Positions 1-6,760 of a DNA stretch of 13,724 nucleotides are shown in pieces. The notes under the pieces are model-generated. The model was not told the origin of the DNA. It did no database searches and saw nothing but the letters and a program-made list of their open reading frames with translations. How positions within the stretch are numbered: the stretch's first letter is position 1; the number at the start of each line of letters is the position of its first letter. This DNA is from PSLL01 sp050259195 (GTDB lineage: Bacteria > Desulfobacterota_D > UBA1144 > Nemesobacterales > CSP1-2): assembly GCA_050259195.1 (NCBI GenBank), contig JBLNAE010000204.1:1-13724 (forward strand), read 5' to 3'. The translations under genes and the position numbers were made by a program.

Positions 1-1
1 G

Positions 2-322
2 GATGTGAAAGTCTACTACAACCTTGACAGTGCCCTTGAAGGAGCGGATGTCGTAATCATGCTCCGCATTCAGAAGGAAAGGCAGGAGTCCGGGCTTTTT
101 CCGTCTCTAAGGGAGTATTCGCGGTTCTACGGACTGACGCGCGAGAGGCTAAAACTCGCAAAAGAAGACGTTGTTGTCATGCATCCCGGACCTATAAATA
201 GAGGAGTTGAACTATCATCGGAGGTGGCAGACGATGTTCATTCCGTGATTCTTAATCAGGTGTCAAATGGAATCGCGGTCAGGATGGCAATGCTCTATCT
301 TGTTGCTTCGGGAGGAAACTAA
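2..322 (+). CDS. pyrB: Aspartate carbamoyltransferase, C-terminal part (5' end outside window)
   Basis: Aspartate carbamoyltransferase catalytic chain joins carbamoyl phosphate and aspartate to make carbamoyl-aspartate, the first committed step of pyrimidine synthesis in the cytoplasm. Only about the last 106 codons are present, because the reading frame is already open at the window edge. Visible family features are the ADVVIMLRIQKER segment, which ends a strand of the aspartate-binding domain, and the HPGPINRGVE motif about two thirds of the way through the fragment. The latter is the substrate-binding loop of the class of ATCases that lack the E. coli-type HPLPR loop. The C-terminal helix runs through VSNGIAVRMAMLYLV. 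The gene ends in TAA, with a GGAGG sequence embedded just before the stop. pyrC follows downstream on the same strand after a 174-bp gap. The assignment is secure because the next gene is the next pathway step. Confidence 0.95.
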   Translation, partial: DVKVYYNLDSALEGADVVIMLRIQKERQESGLFPSLREYSRFYGLTRERLKLAKEDVVVMHPGPINRGVELSSEVADDVHSVILNQVSNGIAVRMAMLYLVASGGN

Positions 323-496
323 ATGTTCAACTACAAAGACATGAAGGCACCAAGAATAGAACAATTCTTTTAAAATCATTGGTTCGACAAGGTTCACTAT
401 AGTTTTAATTGTCGGCACGTTCAAATTGATGAGCAAACCTAAACTTATATTCCTCCTTTGTGTCTTAGCGGCTAATAAATAGTTACGAGGGAATGG
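323..496. repeat. Decayed intergenic repeat-like sequence filling the pyrB-pyrC gap
   Basis: This gap contains an imperfect inverted repeat. The arm at 328-347 (with CAAAGACATGAAGG) matches the reverse complement of 455-474 (with CTAAGACACAAAGG) at 14 of 20 positions. Between the arms lies a second inverted pair, CGACAA at 385-390 and TTGTCG at 409-414. The text GGTTCGACAAGGTTCACTATAG at 381-402 resembles the TTCGACA-GCTCACCATGA intergenic repeats I recall from many environmental bacterial genomes. The CACAAAGG-type arms resemble another such family. Both resemblances are from memory and were not searched. The region does not encode a plausible protein beyond a 16-codon reading frame starting at 323. 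No clear promoter or terminator is visible. Confidence 0.5.
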
Positions 497-1780
497 ATGA
501 AGATACTGATAAAAGGCGGCCGGATCATAGACTCCTCCCAAGGAATGGATGGGGTGCGGAACCTCTTTATGGAAGACGGAAAGATTAAGGGCTATCCTCC
601 GGATACGGAAGAATTAGAAAGGGATTCAAGCATCCAAATAATTCCCGCTTCGGGAAAGATCGTCTCTCCAGGATTTATAGATATGCACGTCCATCTAAGG
701 GAACCCGGTTTTGAGCATAAGGAAACAATACGCACGGGATGCGCCGCAGCAGCAGCAGGCGGCTTTACGTCTGTTGTATGCATGCCTAATACTAACCCGG
801 TAAACGACAACGCGTCTGTTACGGAATACATACTTCTTAAAGCCAGAACCGAGGGAATAGTGAACGTGTTTCCGGTAGGAGCCATAACAAAAGGACAAAA
901 AGGAGAGACGCTCGCCGAGATTGGAGAGATGTGGGAAGGGGGCTGCGTGGCAATCTCGGATGACGGAAGACCTGTAATGAATTCGAGAGTCATGCGATAC
1001 GCGATGGAATACGCAAAGGCTTTTGGCATTCCCATTATATCTCACGCTGAGGATATAAATCTCTCATCAGGCGGCGTAATGAATGAGGGATTAACCTCGT
1101 CTATGCTTGGGCTTCGCGGAATTCCTAGTGCTTCTGAAGAGGTAATCGTTGCACGCGATATAACCCTTGCGGAACTTACGGGGGCGCATCTCCACATAGC
1201 GCATGTCTCAACTTCAGGCGCAGTCCGACTTATAAGGGATGCAAAAAGGCGCGGAGCGAATGTAACCGCGGAAGGAACGCCCCACCACTTTACACTCACC
1301 GATAAAGCTGTCCTCGGATATGATACAAACGTTAAGGTAAACCCTCCTATAAGAACCAAAGAGGACATGGAGGCGATAAGAGAGGGATTAAAAGACGGCA
1401 CGATAGATGTGATTGCAACAGACCACGCACCCCATACTGAGGATGAGAAAAAGGTCGAGTTCGACTTAGCCCCATTTGGAATCTCCGGGCTTGAAACTGC
1501 CCTTCCCCTCGCGCTCAAGTTGGTCGAAGACGGAGTCTTAACCCTTCCCGAAATAATAAGGAAGCTTACATTTATTCCCGCTCAAATAATCAAAAGCGAC
1601 AGGGGAACATTAAAGATAGGAACCGTTGCCGATGTTGTTGTATTTGATCCAAATAGAACCATTACGGTTGATAGAGAAAAATTTCGATCAAAGGGGAAAA
1701 ACACCCCGTTTCATGGATGGAAACTCTCAGGATGCGTTCTCTACACCATAGTCGGCGGGAAGGTGGTATTTTCTAATTGA
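497..1780 (+). CDS. pyrC: Dihydroorotase (class I, PyrC type)
   Basis: Dihydroorotase cyclises carbamoyl-aspartate to dihydroorotate, step three of UMP synthesis, in the cytoplasm. The 427-residue protein has the usual length for class I bacterial enzymes and the amidohydrolase (beta/alpha)8 barrel metal motifs in order: HVHLREPG (residues 64-71, first metal histidines), SDDGRP (154-159), ISHAED (181-186), HIAHVST (233-239), TPHHF (261-265) and TDHAPH (308-313). The last carries the catalytic aspartate D309. SDDG stands where other subtypes have the carboxylated metal-bridging lysine, as in Aquifex and Bacillus class I enzymes. Flanking N- and C-terminal strands (residues 1-58 and about 370-427) form the composite beta domain. 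The ATG at 497 is preceded by GAGGGA at 487-492, a short spacing. It probably shares a transcript with pyrB. No truncation or missing motif is visible. Confidence 0.96.
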   Translation: MKILIKGGRIIDSSQGMDGVRNLFMEDGKIKGYPPDTEELERDSSIQIIPASGKIVSPGFIDMHVHLREPGFEHKETIRTGCAAAAAGGFTSVVCMPNTNPVNDNASVTEYILLKARTEGIVNVFPVGAITKGQKGETLAEIGEMWEGGCVAISDDGRPVMNSRVMRYAMEYAKAFGIPIISHAEDINLSSGGVMNEGLTSSMLGLRGIPSASEEVIVARDITLAELTGAHLHIAHVSTSGAVRLIRDAKRRGANVTAEGTPHHFTLTDKAVLGYDTNVKVNPPIRTKEDMEAIREGLKDGTIDVIATDHAPHTEDEKKVEFDLAPFGISGLETALPLALKLVEDGVLTLPEIIRKLTFIPAQIIKSDRGTLKIGTVADVVVFDPNRTITVDREKFRSKGKNTPFHGWKLSGCVLYTIVGGKVVFSN

Positions 1781-1848
1781 AATCTATTGTCATTTCTTGC
1801 ATCTAACTTATTCCCTTCTATTTCTCATTCTCTAAAGCCGATTCCAGT

Positions 1849-1854
1849 TATACT
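1849..1854 (+). promoter_or_regulatory. Candidate -10 element (TATACT) directly before a GTG start
   Basis: TATACT ends 6 nt before the GTG at 1861, so transcription would be expected to begin at or next to the start codon. An in-frame TAG at 1855-1857 rules out an upstream start, and no Shine-Dalgarno sequence is present. No good -35 hexamer is visible 16-18 bp upstream, so the promoter is a weak call. The rest of the 80-bp gap after pyrC is pyrimidine-rich and shows no clear terminator hairpin. Confidence 0.4.
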
Positions 1855-1860
1855 TAGACT

Positions 1861-3135
1861 GTGTCGGAAAACCTAAGACTCTTGGAACATCTCTTGATTG
1901 CCCTTGCTCTGGGTGCTCTTATCGGAGCTGAAAGGGGAATTGCCAGAGTTCGTCAACGAGTGGAGGAGAAGACATCCTTCGCCGGAATAAGGACTTTTAT
2001 TCTTATATCTCTTCTTGGTGCTCTTTCCCTCCATTTTGTAAACTATTTTGGAAGGGTATTTTTCGTAGCTTCGTTTTTCGGTTTTATCTTACTCGTTACA
2101 ACGGCATACATTATAACATCGAAAAGAGAGATGGATGTAGGGACAACTACGGAGGTCACTGCTATTCTTACCTTCCTCTACGGGGCGCTTTGTATAACCG
2201 AATATCGTCTGGTTGCGGTTGTACTTGCGATTTTTACGACTGTTATCCTCTATACTAAGAAACCCGCTCACTCATTTTTAGGTCGTATTACTGATGAGGA
2301 ATTTTATGCTACACTTAAGTTTGCAATAATCGCCTTTGTGATTCTTCCTTTTCTTCCCAAAAATGTTTATTTTGGATTTTTTAATCCCTATGAGATATGG
2401 CTCATTGTGGTGATTGTATCAGGTGTTGAATTTGTGGGGTATGTAGTTATGAAGCTTCTGGCGCCGAGAAAAGGAATTGCAATAATTGGACTTCTGAGTG
2501 GAATTGTATCGAGTACAGCTTTGGTTTTAAATGCTTCAAGGGAGAGTAAAGAGGAGGGGACAATCACCAACTCTTTAGCCTTTTCCTCCGCACTCGCATC
2601 ATCAATGGCATTTTTGAAAATAGTAATACTGGTTTATATCGTAAACAGGGCTATAGTGGATGGGGTAATGCTTCCTATGGCTATTATGTTTATCTTGGGA
2701 ATGATAGGTGCTTTTTTCTTGTGGAGAAGAATTAAGGTAGAAAAAGAGGTAGAGATGATTAATCTCAAAAGCCCTTTTACACTTAGCCCTGCGCTAAAGT
2801 TTGGGGTTTTTTTTGCCTTTATAATCTTTCTTACGACACTTGGGAACAAATATCTCGGTGTAAGCGGCGTCTATGCTACATCTGCCCTTGGCGGGATTGC
2901 AAGCCTCAATGCTCCAACAGTTTCACTTGCCGAGCTTGCTCGTGGAGAAATAACGGCGAGGATTGCCACTTTCGGTATAGTGATTGCGGCCTGTATTAAT
3001 ACAATTTCAAAAGCAGGAATTGCCCTTCTTCTAGGTTCAAAAGAATTTTCAAAGCTTGTAGCTTTATCTTCTGCTTTTCCAATAATAGGAGCGATCGCGT
3101 ACTCGATAGTTTTTATGTTCTTGGCCACCACATGA
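1861..3135 (+). CDS. MgtC/SapB family membrane protein with DUF4010 domain
   Basis: This is an integral inner-membrane protein of unknown substrate. The N-terminal part (about residues 5-140) carries the MgtC/SapB signatures GALIGAERG (residues 18-26) and AGIRTF (41-46), followed by hydrophobic helices. The C-terminal part (about 180-415) is the DUF4010 region, with IGLLSGIVSSTALVL and further membrane segments. The two-domain, roughly 420-residue form is a recognised MgtC-family architecture. Single-domain MgtC proteins have been linked to Mg2+ limitation and F-ATPase control in pathogens, but that role cannot be transferred to this longer form. The GTG at 1861 is the first possible start because of a stop codon at 1855-1857. 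The gene appears leaderless, with a -10-like TATACT adjacent. Its 3' end overlaps the convergent ynfA-like gene by 23 bp. Confidence 0.85.
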   Translation: MSENLRLLEHLLIALALGALIGAERGIARVRQRVEEKTSFAGIRTFILISLLGALSLHFVNYFGRVFFVASFFGFILLVTTAYIITSKREMDVGTTTEVTAILTFLYGALCITEYRLVAVVLAIFTTVILYTKKPAHSFLGRITDEEFYATLKFAIIAFVILPFLPKNVYFGFFNPYEIWLIVVIVSGVEFVGYVVMKLLAPRKGIAIIGLLSGIVSSTALVLNASRESKEEGTITNSLAFSSALASSMAFLKIVILVYIVNRAIVDGVMLPMAIMFILGMIGAFFLWRRIKVEKEVEMINLKSPFTLSPALKFGVFFAFIIFLTTLGNKYLGVSGVYATSALGGIASLNAPTVSLAELARGEITARIATFGIVIAACINTISKAGIALLLGSKEFSKLVALSSAFPIIGAIAYSIVFMFLATT

Positions 3136-3442
3136 TAATTACGACGCCTACTAGGCCAACTAATCCGCCTATCAAGTCGAAGGTATCTGGATTCTTTTTA
3201 TCAATCAGCCATCCCCAGAGTATGGATAGAACTACAAAAACGCCTCCATAAGCGGCATAGACTCTTCCGAAATGGGCGGTTTGAAAGGTCGGAACAACTC
3301 CATAGAGAAATAGAACGAGACCACCCAGAACACCGAGTAAAAGTGCCTTTGATTCCCCTAGCCAGAGCCAGACCAGATATCCGCCTCCAATCTCAAATAG
3401 CCCTGCGACGACGAAAAGAAAAGCGGATTTAAGAATTGTCAT
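3113..3442 (-). CDS. ynfA: YnfA family (UPF0060) small multi-helix membrane protein
   Basis: This 109-residue protein has about four transmembrane helices, the normal size for the YnfA/UPF0060 family. The N-terminal signature AGLFEIGGGYLVW (about residues 13-25) and the second-half motif FGRVYAAYGGVFV (about 58-70) are the family hallmarks. YnfA is related to the small multidrug resistance (SMR) superfamily. The E. coli and Shigella members have been reported as drug efflux transporters; a similar role here is inferred only from family. The ATG (complement of 3440-3442) has a strong ribosome-binding site, AAGGGAG at 3456-3450, 7 nt upstream. The gene is divergent from the MFS gene (79-bp shared gap) and tail-to-tail with the MgtC gene, overlapping it by 23 bp. 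Confidence 0.88.
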   Translation of the reverse strand: MTILKSAFLFVVAGLFEIGGGYLVWLWLGESKALLLGVLGGLVLFLYGVVPTFQTAHFGRVYAAYGGVFVVLSILWGWLIDKKNPDTFDLIGGLVGLVGVVIIMWWPRT

Positions 3443-3481
3443 TATAGTTCTCCCTTTAATAATATTTAAAAGATCGATTTC

Positions 3482-3510
3482 TTGACCCTAGTTCCATTCT
3501 AGTTTATATC
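3482..3510 (+). promoter_or_regulatory. Sigma70-type promoter for the MFS gene, giving a nearly leaderless mRNA
   Basis: TTGACC at 3482-3487 and TATATC at 3505-3510 are separated by exactly 17 bp, close to the TTGACA/TATAAT consensus. The predicted transcription start near 3517 leaves about 5 nt before the GTG at 3522, too little for a ribosome-binding site. It lies in the 79-bp gap shared with the divergent ynfA gene. Confidence 0.6.
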
Positions 3511-3521
3511 AATAGACCCTA

Positions 3522-4709
3522 GTGGCTAAATATCCAAATGGATTAGATGAGGTTGTCAAAGAAGAGAAGGGGTCAATTCTCAACCGGGAGTTTATTCTTG
3601 TTACGCTCTCAGGGTTTATTTTTTTCTTCAATTTCCATTCGTTTCTCCTCCTGCCCCTTCGCATAAAAGAACTCGGTGGAAGCGAATCCGATATAGGATT
3701 CATCATGGGCGCCGCCGGATTTAGCACCATTTTTACGACCCCTGCCGTGGGGATATTAATAGACAGATTAGGAAGAAAATGGTTCCTTGCCCTTGGCGGA
3801 CTTATCATGGCACTCAGCACCTTTCCATTTGCATATCTTAATACGCTTAATTTTCTGTTTCTGCTCCTGAGGATTTTACACGGCGCCGCTTTTTCCCTCT
3901 GTTTTATACCTGCGGGAACACTCACAGCGGACGTTGCTCCCGTACAGAAAAGAAGCCAAGCGCTAGGGTTATTCGGCGTGTTTACGATTGTCAATTATGC
4001 CCTTGCCCCTTTTGTGGGAAAACGTATTGTAGAGAATTATGGCTTTCATCCCTTTTTTCTAACAGTTTTTATATTCGGTTTTCTCTCTTTTCTCGTTGCC
4101 CTCTTTATAAGAGAGCCTGTTAAGACAAGGGGAAATATAGAAGAAAAGGGGATTTTAACTACGCTCTTTCGGAAGGGTGTATTAGTCTCTGCGTTCACGC
4201 TTATGATGTCAGGCTCAGGTTTTATTCCGACACTGACATTCATTCCCGTGTTTGCGAAGGATATAAAAATTGAGGCCTTTGACATATTCTTTATAGCTTA
4301 TACGGTTTCTGCTCTTGCCATTAGAATCCTGGGTGGCTGGATTCCCGACAGGTTTGGAAAAAAAAGGGCTGCTACGCCCGCCCTCCTTTTCTTCTCTCTT
4401 AGTATTATAGGGATCGGCTTTGTATCAAGAGTGGCTCATTTTGTAGAGACCGGGATTATTTTTGGGCTGAGCCACGGGCTTGTCTATCCCTCAATCTATG
4501 CCCTCGTAATTGATCTCTCTCCTGTTGCCGAAAGGGGCAGGGCGTTTGCGATATGCAGTGTGGCTTTTACCCTGGGTGGGATGTTGGGTTCTTTTATTTA
4601 TGGTTTAGTTGCCCAGTTTTGGGGGTTTCACATTATGTATCTTACGGCGGGGGGAGTTTGTTTGATTGGCTTTCTTGTTTTTAGCGTCTTTGGAAGAGAC
4701 AGTAAATGA
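3522..4709 (+). CDS. Major facilitator superfamily (MFS) transporter
   Basis: This is a 395-residue inner-membrane secondary transporter with about 12 predicted helices in two six-helix halves and a cytoplasmic loop around residues 198-220. MFS motif A appears in the loop between helices 2 and 3 as GILIDRLGRK (residues 77-86). It is echoed in the second half as GGWIPDRFGKKR (271-282), as expected from the internal duplication. LRILHGAAF (116-124) resembles motif B, with its conserved arginine. The length is typical of drug- or metabolite-exporter MFS subfamilies, but the substrate cannot be told from the sequence. Start choice: the GTG at 3522 has no Shine-Dalgarno sequence and lies about 5 nt after the predicted transcription start. 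No ATG occurs in frame until residue 62, inside the second helix, so GTG is the best start. It is divergent from ynfA and may be a separate transcription unit. Confidence 0.88.
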   Translation: MAKYPNGLDEVVKEEKGSILNREFILVTLSGFIFFFNFHSFLLLPLRIKELGGSESDIGFIMGAAGFSTIFTTPAVGILIDRLGRKWFLALGGLIMALSTFPFAYLNTLNFLFLLLRILHGAAFSLCFIPAGTLTADVAPVQKRSQALGLFGVFTIVNYALAPFVGKRIVENYGFHPFFLTVFIFGFLSFLVALFIREPVKTRGNIEEKGILTTLFRKGVLVSAFTLMMSGSGFIPTLTFIPVFAKDIKIEAFDIFFIAYTVSALAIRILGGWIPDRFGKKRAATPALLFFSLSIIGIGFVSRVAHFVETGIIFGLSHGLVYPSIYALVIDLSPVAERGRAFAICSVAFTLGGMLGSFIYGLVAQFWGFHIMYLTAGGVCLIGFLVFSVFGRDSK

Positions 4710-4719
4710 AAAGCAATTT

Positions 4720-4739
4720 ACCACGGCCAACACAGAGAA
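4720..4739 (+). repeat. Dispersed intergenic repeat, copy 1 (ACCACGG-N4-CACAGAGAA)
   Basis: All 16 fixed bases of ACCACGG-N4-CACAGAGAA recur on the opposite strand at 11646-11665, with the same 4-nt spacer length. Both copies lie in gaps between genes, and together they bracket the thioesterase pseudogene and the lysS-lolC-lolD-bamA-skp block. The text resembles a widespread intergenic repeat family of environmental bacteria, as recalled and not searched. Confidence 0.6.
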
Positions 4740-4879
4740 AATCGAATTATCATTTCACACCTGTGTTGTATCATTTTTTCTGTCTAACTCCAGCGTTCAG
4801 CGATTTGTTTAAACTGATGGACTTGGGAAAGTGATCTCACTTTAGAATAAGTGGGTAAGGTTATTGAGTGTTTATCTGA

Positions 4880-4885
4880 TATAAT
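4880..4885 (+). promoter_or_regulatory. Consensus -10 element (TATAAT) upstream of the thioesterase pseudogene
   Basis: This is a perfect TATAAT hexamer 31 bp before the pseudogene ATG at 4917. At 17-bp spacing the upstream hexamer is AAGGTT, a poor -35. If active, it would be the surviving promoter of the broken gene, and its transcript could read on into lysS, since no clear terminator lies between. Confidence 0.4.
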
Positions 4886-4916
4886 GAGTTTTAAAATTCG
4901 ATAGCGGTAGTAACTC

Positions 4917-5216
4917 ATGGCCGACTTATACAGGAAAAAAGAAATTAAACTGCCGTTTCCGCCACCGCCTTTTTGGAATGTGCTGGGGATAGAAGTCATT
5001 GAAATGGATGAGGGCTATGCAAAACTGTGATGCCTTTTGATGATGAAAATAAATTTTCTACTTCCTGTCAAAGATGGCATGACGGAAGCTGAGGCAAGAA
5101 TTATAAGGAAAGGAAAAAGAATAATCCCGGTTGAAATAGATATTTCAAATAGAGAAAGGCTTATTGCAAAAGCGACCGCAACGTATATAATTCTTGAGGA
5201 TGATAAAACATTGTAA
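4917..5216 (+). pseudogene. PaaI-type hotdog-fold thioesterase, internally deleted and frameshifted
   Basis: The N-terminal piece (4917-5027, 37 codons) reads MADLYRKKEIKLPF...PPFWNVLGIEVIEMDEGYAKL, the usual opening of PaaI-family acyl-CoA thioesterases. It then hits TGA at 5028. The next family segment, MPFDD, lies in another frame at 5030-5044. The C-terminal half resumes in the original frame from about 5046 (KINFLLPVKDGMTEAEARII through ATATYIILEDDKTL) and stops at TAA 5214-5216. The central part that normally carries the HGG motif and the catalytic acidic residue is gone. By comparison with the family's usual 130-150 residues, about 40-50 codons are missing. Two lesions are therefore visible: a small indel before MPFDD, and a large deletion between MPFDD and KINFLLPV that restores the first frame. 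A 58-codon open frame could start at the ATGs at 5040 or 5043, but it lacks a ribosome-binding site and the active site. Catalytic function is very unlikely. Confidence 0.85.
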
Positions 5217-5296
5217 CCTGCCCGTACGACCCGTGTGGTAATGGGTTATTTCCAATCCATGACAATTTCTCCTTTAAGTAGAGCAAATATCAAATT

Positions 5297-6760
5297 ATGG
5301 AAAATGAACTCATAGAGCAGAGAAGGGAAAAGCTAAAGGAACTAAGGAGTCTGGGTGTAGACCCGTTTCCGAACGATTTTAAACCTCTCCACGAATCCGG
5401 GACGGTTTTATCTTCCTATGGAGACCTTTCTGAAGAGGAACTGAAAAATTTATCACAGGAATTCTCCTTTGCCGGGCGGGTTATAGCCCTCAGGGATTTT
5501 GGGAAAAGCGCATTTTTTCACATCATGGATAGAACTGGAAAGATTCAAGGGTACATACGCAGAGACATTGTGGGCGATGAGAATTTGAAATTCTTTAAGA
5601 GATTTATTGATATTGGGGACTTTATTGGAATTAAAGGAGACCTGTTTAAGACAAAAACCGGCGAACTTACCGTTAATGTCAAGGACTTTAAACTCCTCAC
5701 CAAAACGATGCGCCCACTACCTGAGAAATGGCACGGACTAAAGGACGTGGAAACCAGATTCAGGCAGCGTTATCTGGATTTAATCTCCAACCCTGAGATA
5801 AAAGAGGTTTTTCTTAAAAGAACGAGGACCATAAAACTCATAAGACAGTTTCTTGATGAGAGGGGTTTTATTGAGGTAGAAACACCGGTTCTCCATCCAA
5901 TCGCGGGCGGAGCTGCAGCAAAGCCGTTTAAAACCCATCACAACGCGCTCGACATGGAACTCTTTTTGAGAATCGCTCCTGAGCTTTATCTAAAAAGGCT
6001 CGTGGTCGGCGGGATTGAGAGGGTCTATGAAATCGGTAGGAATTTCAGGAATGAGGGAATATCCACTCAGCATAATCCGGAATTTACAATGCTCGAGCTT
6101 TATCATGCCTATGCTACTTATGAGGACTTGATGGATTTAATTGAAGAACTTATATGCTTTGTCACGCAAAGCGTTCTCGGCGTGCTTGAATTTACGTATC
6201 AAAATGCGAATATAAACATGATGCGTCCCTGGAAGAGAATTAACATTATCGAGTCTCTCAAGAGCGCACTCGGCGAGGAGGTTTTAAATAATGATGAGGC
6301 GCTTTTTAAAAGGGCCACCTCTTTCGGCATTGATCATAGGAGAATTAGAGGAAAGGCAATAACCGAGATATTTGAGCGCCTGATTGGTCTTGAGATTGTT
6401 AATCCGACTTTTGTTTTCGGATTTCCGATCGATGTGTCTCCTCTTGCAAGGAAAAACAGCTCAAACCCTGCAATTACGGATAGGTTTGAACTCTATATAT
6501 CCGGGCGAGAGGTTGCAAACGCATTTTCTGAGCTTAATGATCCAATTGACCAGAAAGAGAGATTTCTCAATCAGCTCGACCTTAAATCCAGGGGTGAGGA
6601 GGAAGTCCACGAGATGGATGAGGATTTTATATCAGCGCTTGAGTATGGAATGCCTCCTACTGCGGGGGCCGGAGTTGGGATTGACCGTCTTGTTATGCTC
6701 CTCACAAATTCTCCTTCTATAAGGGAAGTGATCTTCTTTCCCCACCTTAGACCCGAATGA
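5297..6760 (+). CDS. lysS: Lysine--tRNA ligase, class II
   Basis: Lysyl-tRNA synthetase charges tRNA-Lys with lysine in the cytoplasm. The 487-residue length is normal. The N-terminal OB-fold anticodon-binding domain covers about residues 57-140 (FAGRVIALRDFGKSAFFHI and following). The class II catalytic domain follows: motif 1 around 176-198 (ending GFIEVETPVLH), then GGAAAKPF (204-211). Motif 2 is at about 247-267 (GRNFRNEGISTQHNPEFTM) and motif 3 at about 456-470 (AGAGVGIDRLVMLL). AFSELNDP (409-416) is also diagnostic. The ATG at 5297 follows an 80-bp gap and lacks a clear Shine-Dalgarno sequence. No confident promoter is seen. Its TGA overlaps the lolC ATG (ATGA, 4 nt), making it the first gene of the coupled cluster. 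lysS followed by lolCD is an arrangement I recall from Deltaproteobacteria. Confidence 0.97.
   Translation: MENELIEQRREKLKELRSLGVDPFPNDFKPLHESGTVLSSYGDLSEEELKNLSQEFSFAGRVIALRDFGKSAFFHIMDRTGKIQGYIRRDIVGDENLKFFKRFIDIGDFIGIKGDLFKTKTGELTVNVKDFKLLTKTMRPLPEKWHGLKDVETRFRQRYLDLISNPEIKEVFLKRTRTIKLIRQFLDERGFIEVETPVLHPIAGGAAAKPFKTHHNALDMELFLRIAPELYLKRLVVGGIERVYEIGRNFRNEGISTQHNPEFTMLELYHAYATYEDLMDLIEELICFVTQSVLGVLEFTYQNANINMMRPWKRINIIESLKSALGEEVLNNDEALFKRATSFGIDHRRIRGKAITEIFERLIGLEIVNPTFVFGFPIDVSPLARKNSSNPAITDRFELYISGREVANAFSELNDPIDQKERFLNQLDLKSRGEEEVHEMDEDFISALEYGMPPTAGAGVGIDRLVMLLTNSPSIREVIFFPHLRPE

Larger units (their letters stand above)
4710..4916. other. Intergenic region with repeat remnant and hairpins
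   Basis: No gene is supported in these 207 bp. They hold an ACCACGG-N4-CACAGAGAA repeat at 4720-4739. An imperfect inverted pair runs between ACAGAGAAAAT (4732-4742) and ATTTTTTCTGT (4773-4783), with one mismatch. A short hairpin pairs CTCACTT (4836-4842) with AAGTGGG (4849-4855) around a 6-nt loop, including one G-T pair. A consensus -10 element lies at 4880-4885. The hairpins lack a terminal T-run, so they are not called as terminators. Confidence 0.5.

Noticed and set aside
323..373. 16-codon reading frame after pyrB as a real gene
   Set aside because: The initiation site is good, but the coding part is repeat-like and has no recognisable product. It is reported as an observation only.
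592..1518. Long minus-strand reading frames inside pyrC (147, 116 and 158 codons)
   Set aside because: They are shadows of a fully conserved gene, without ribosome-binding sites or family resemblance.
1861..4709. The MgtC-YnfA-MFS group as a novel stress or defence island
   Set aside because: The genes are on different strands, belong to common membrane families and show no shared regulation or defence-type domains. No system can be supported.
5040..5216. 58-codon frame as a functional short thioesterase or regulator
   Set aside because: It is the C-terminal half of a hotdog domain without the active site or a ribosome-binding site; remnant status explains it better.
5227..5251. Possible terminator between the pseudogene and lysS (ACCC...GGGT followed by TATTT)
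   Set aside because: The stem is only 4 bp and the T-tract is interrupted. This is not enough for a rho-independent terminator.
6384..6722. 112-codon plus-strand frame inside lysS
   Set aside because: It is an out-of-frame shadow within the catalytic domain of lysS, which is intact.
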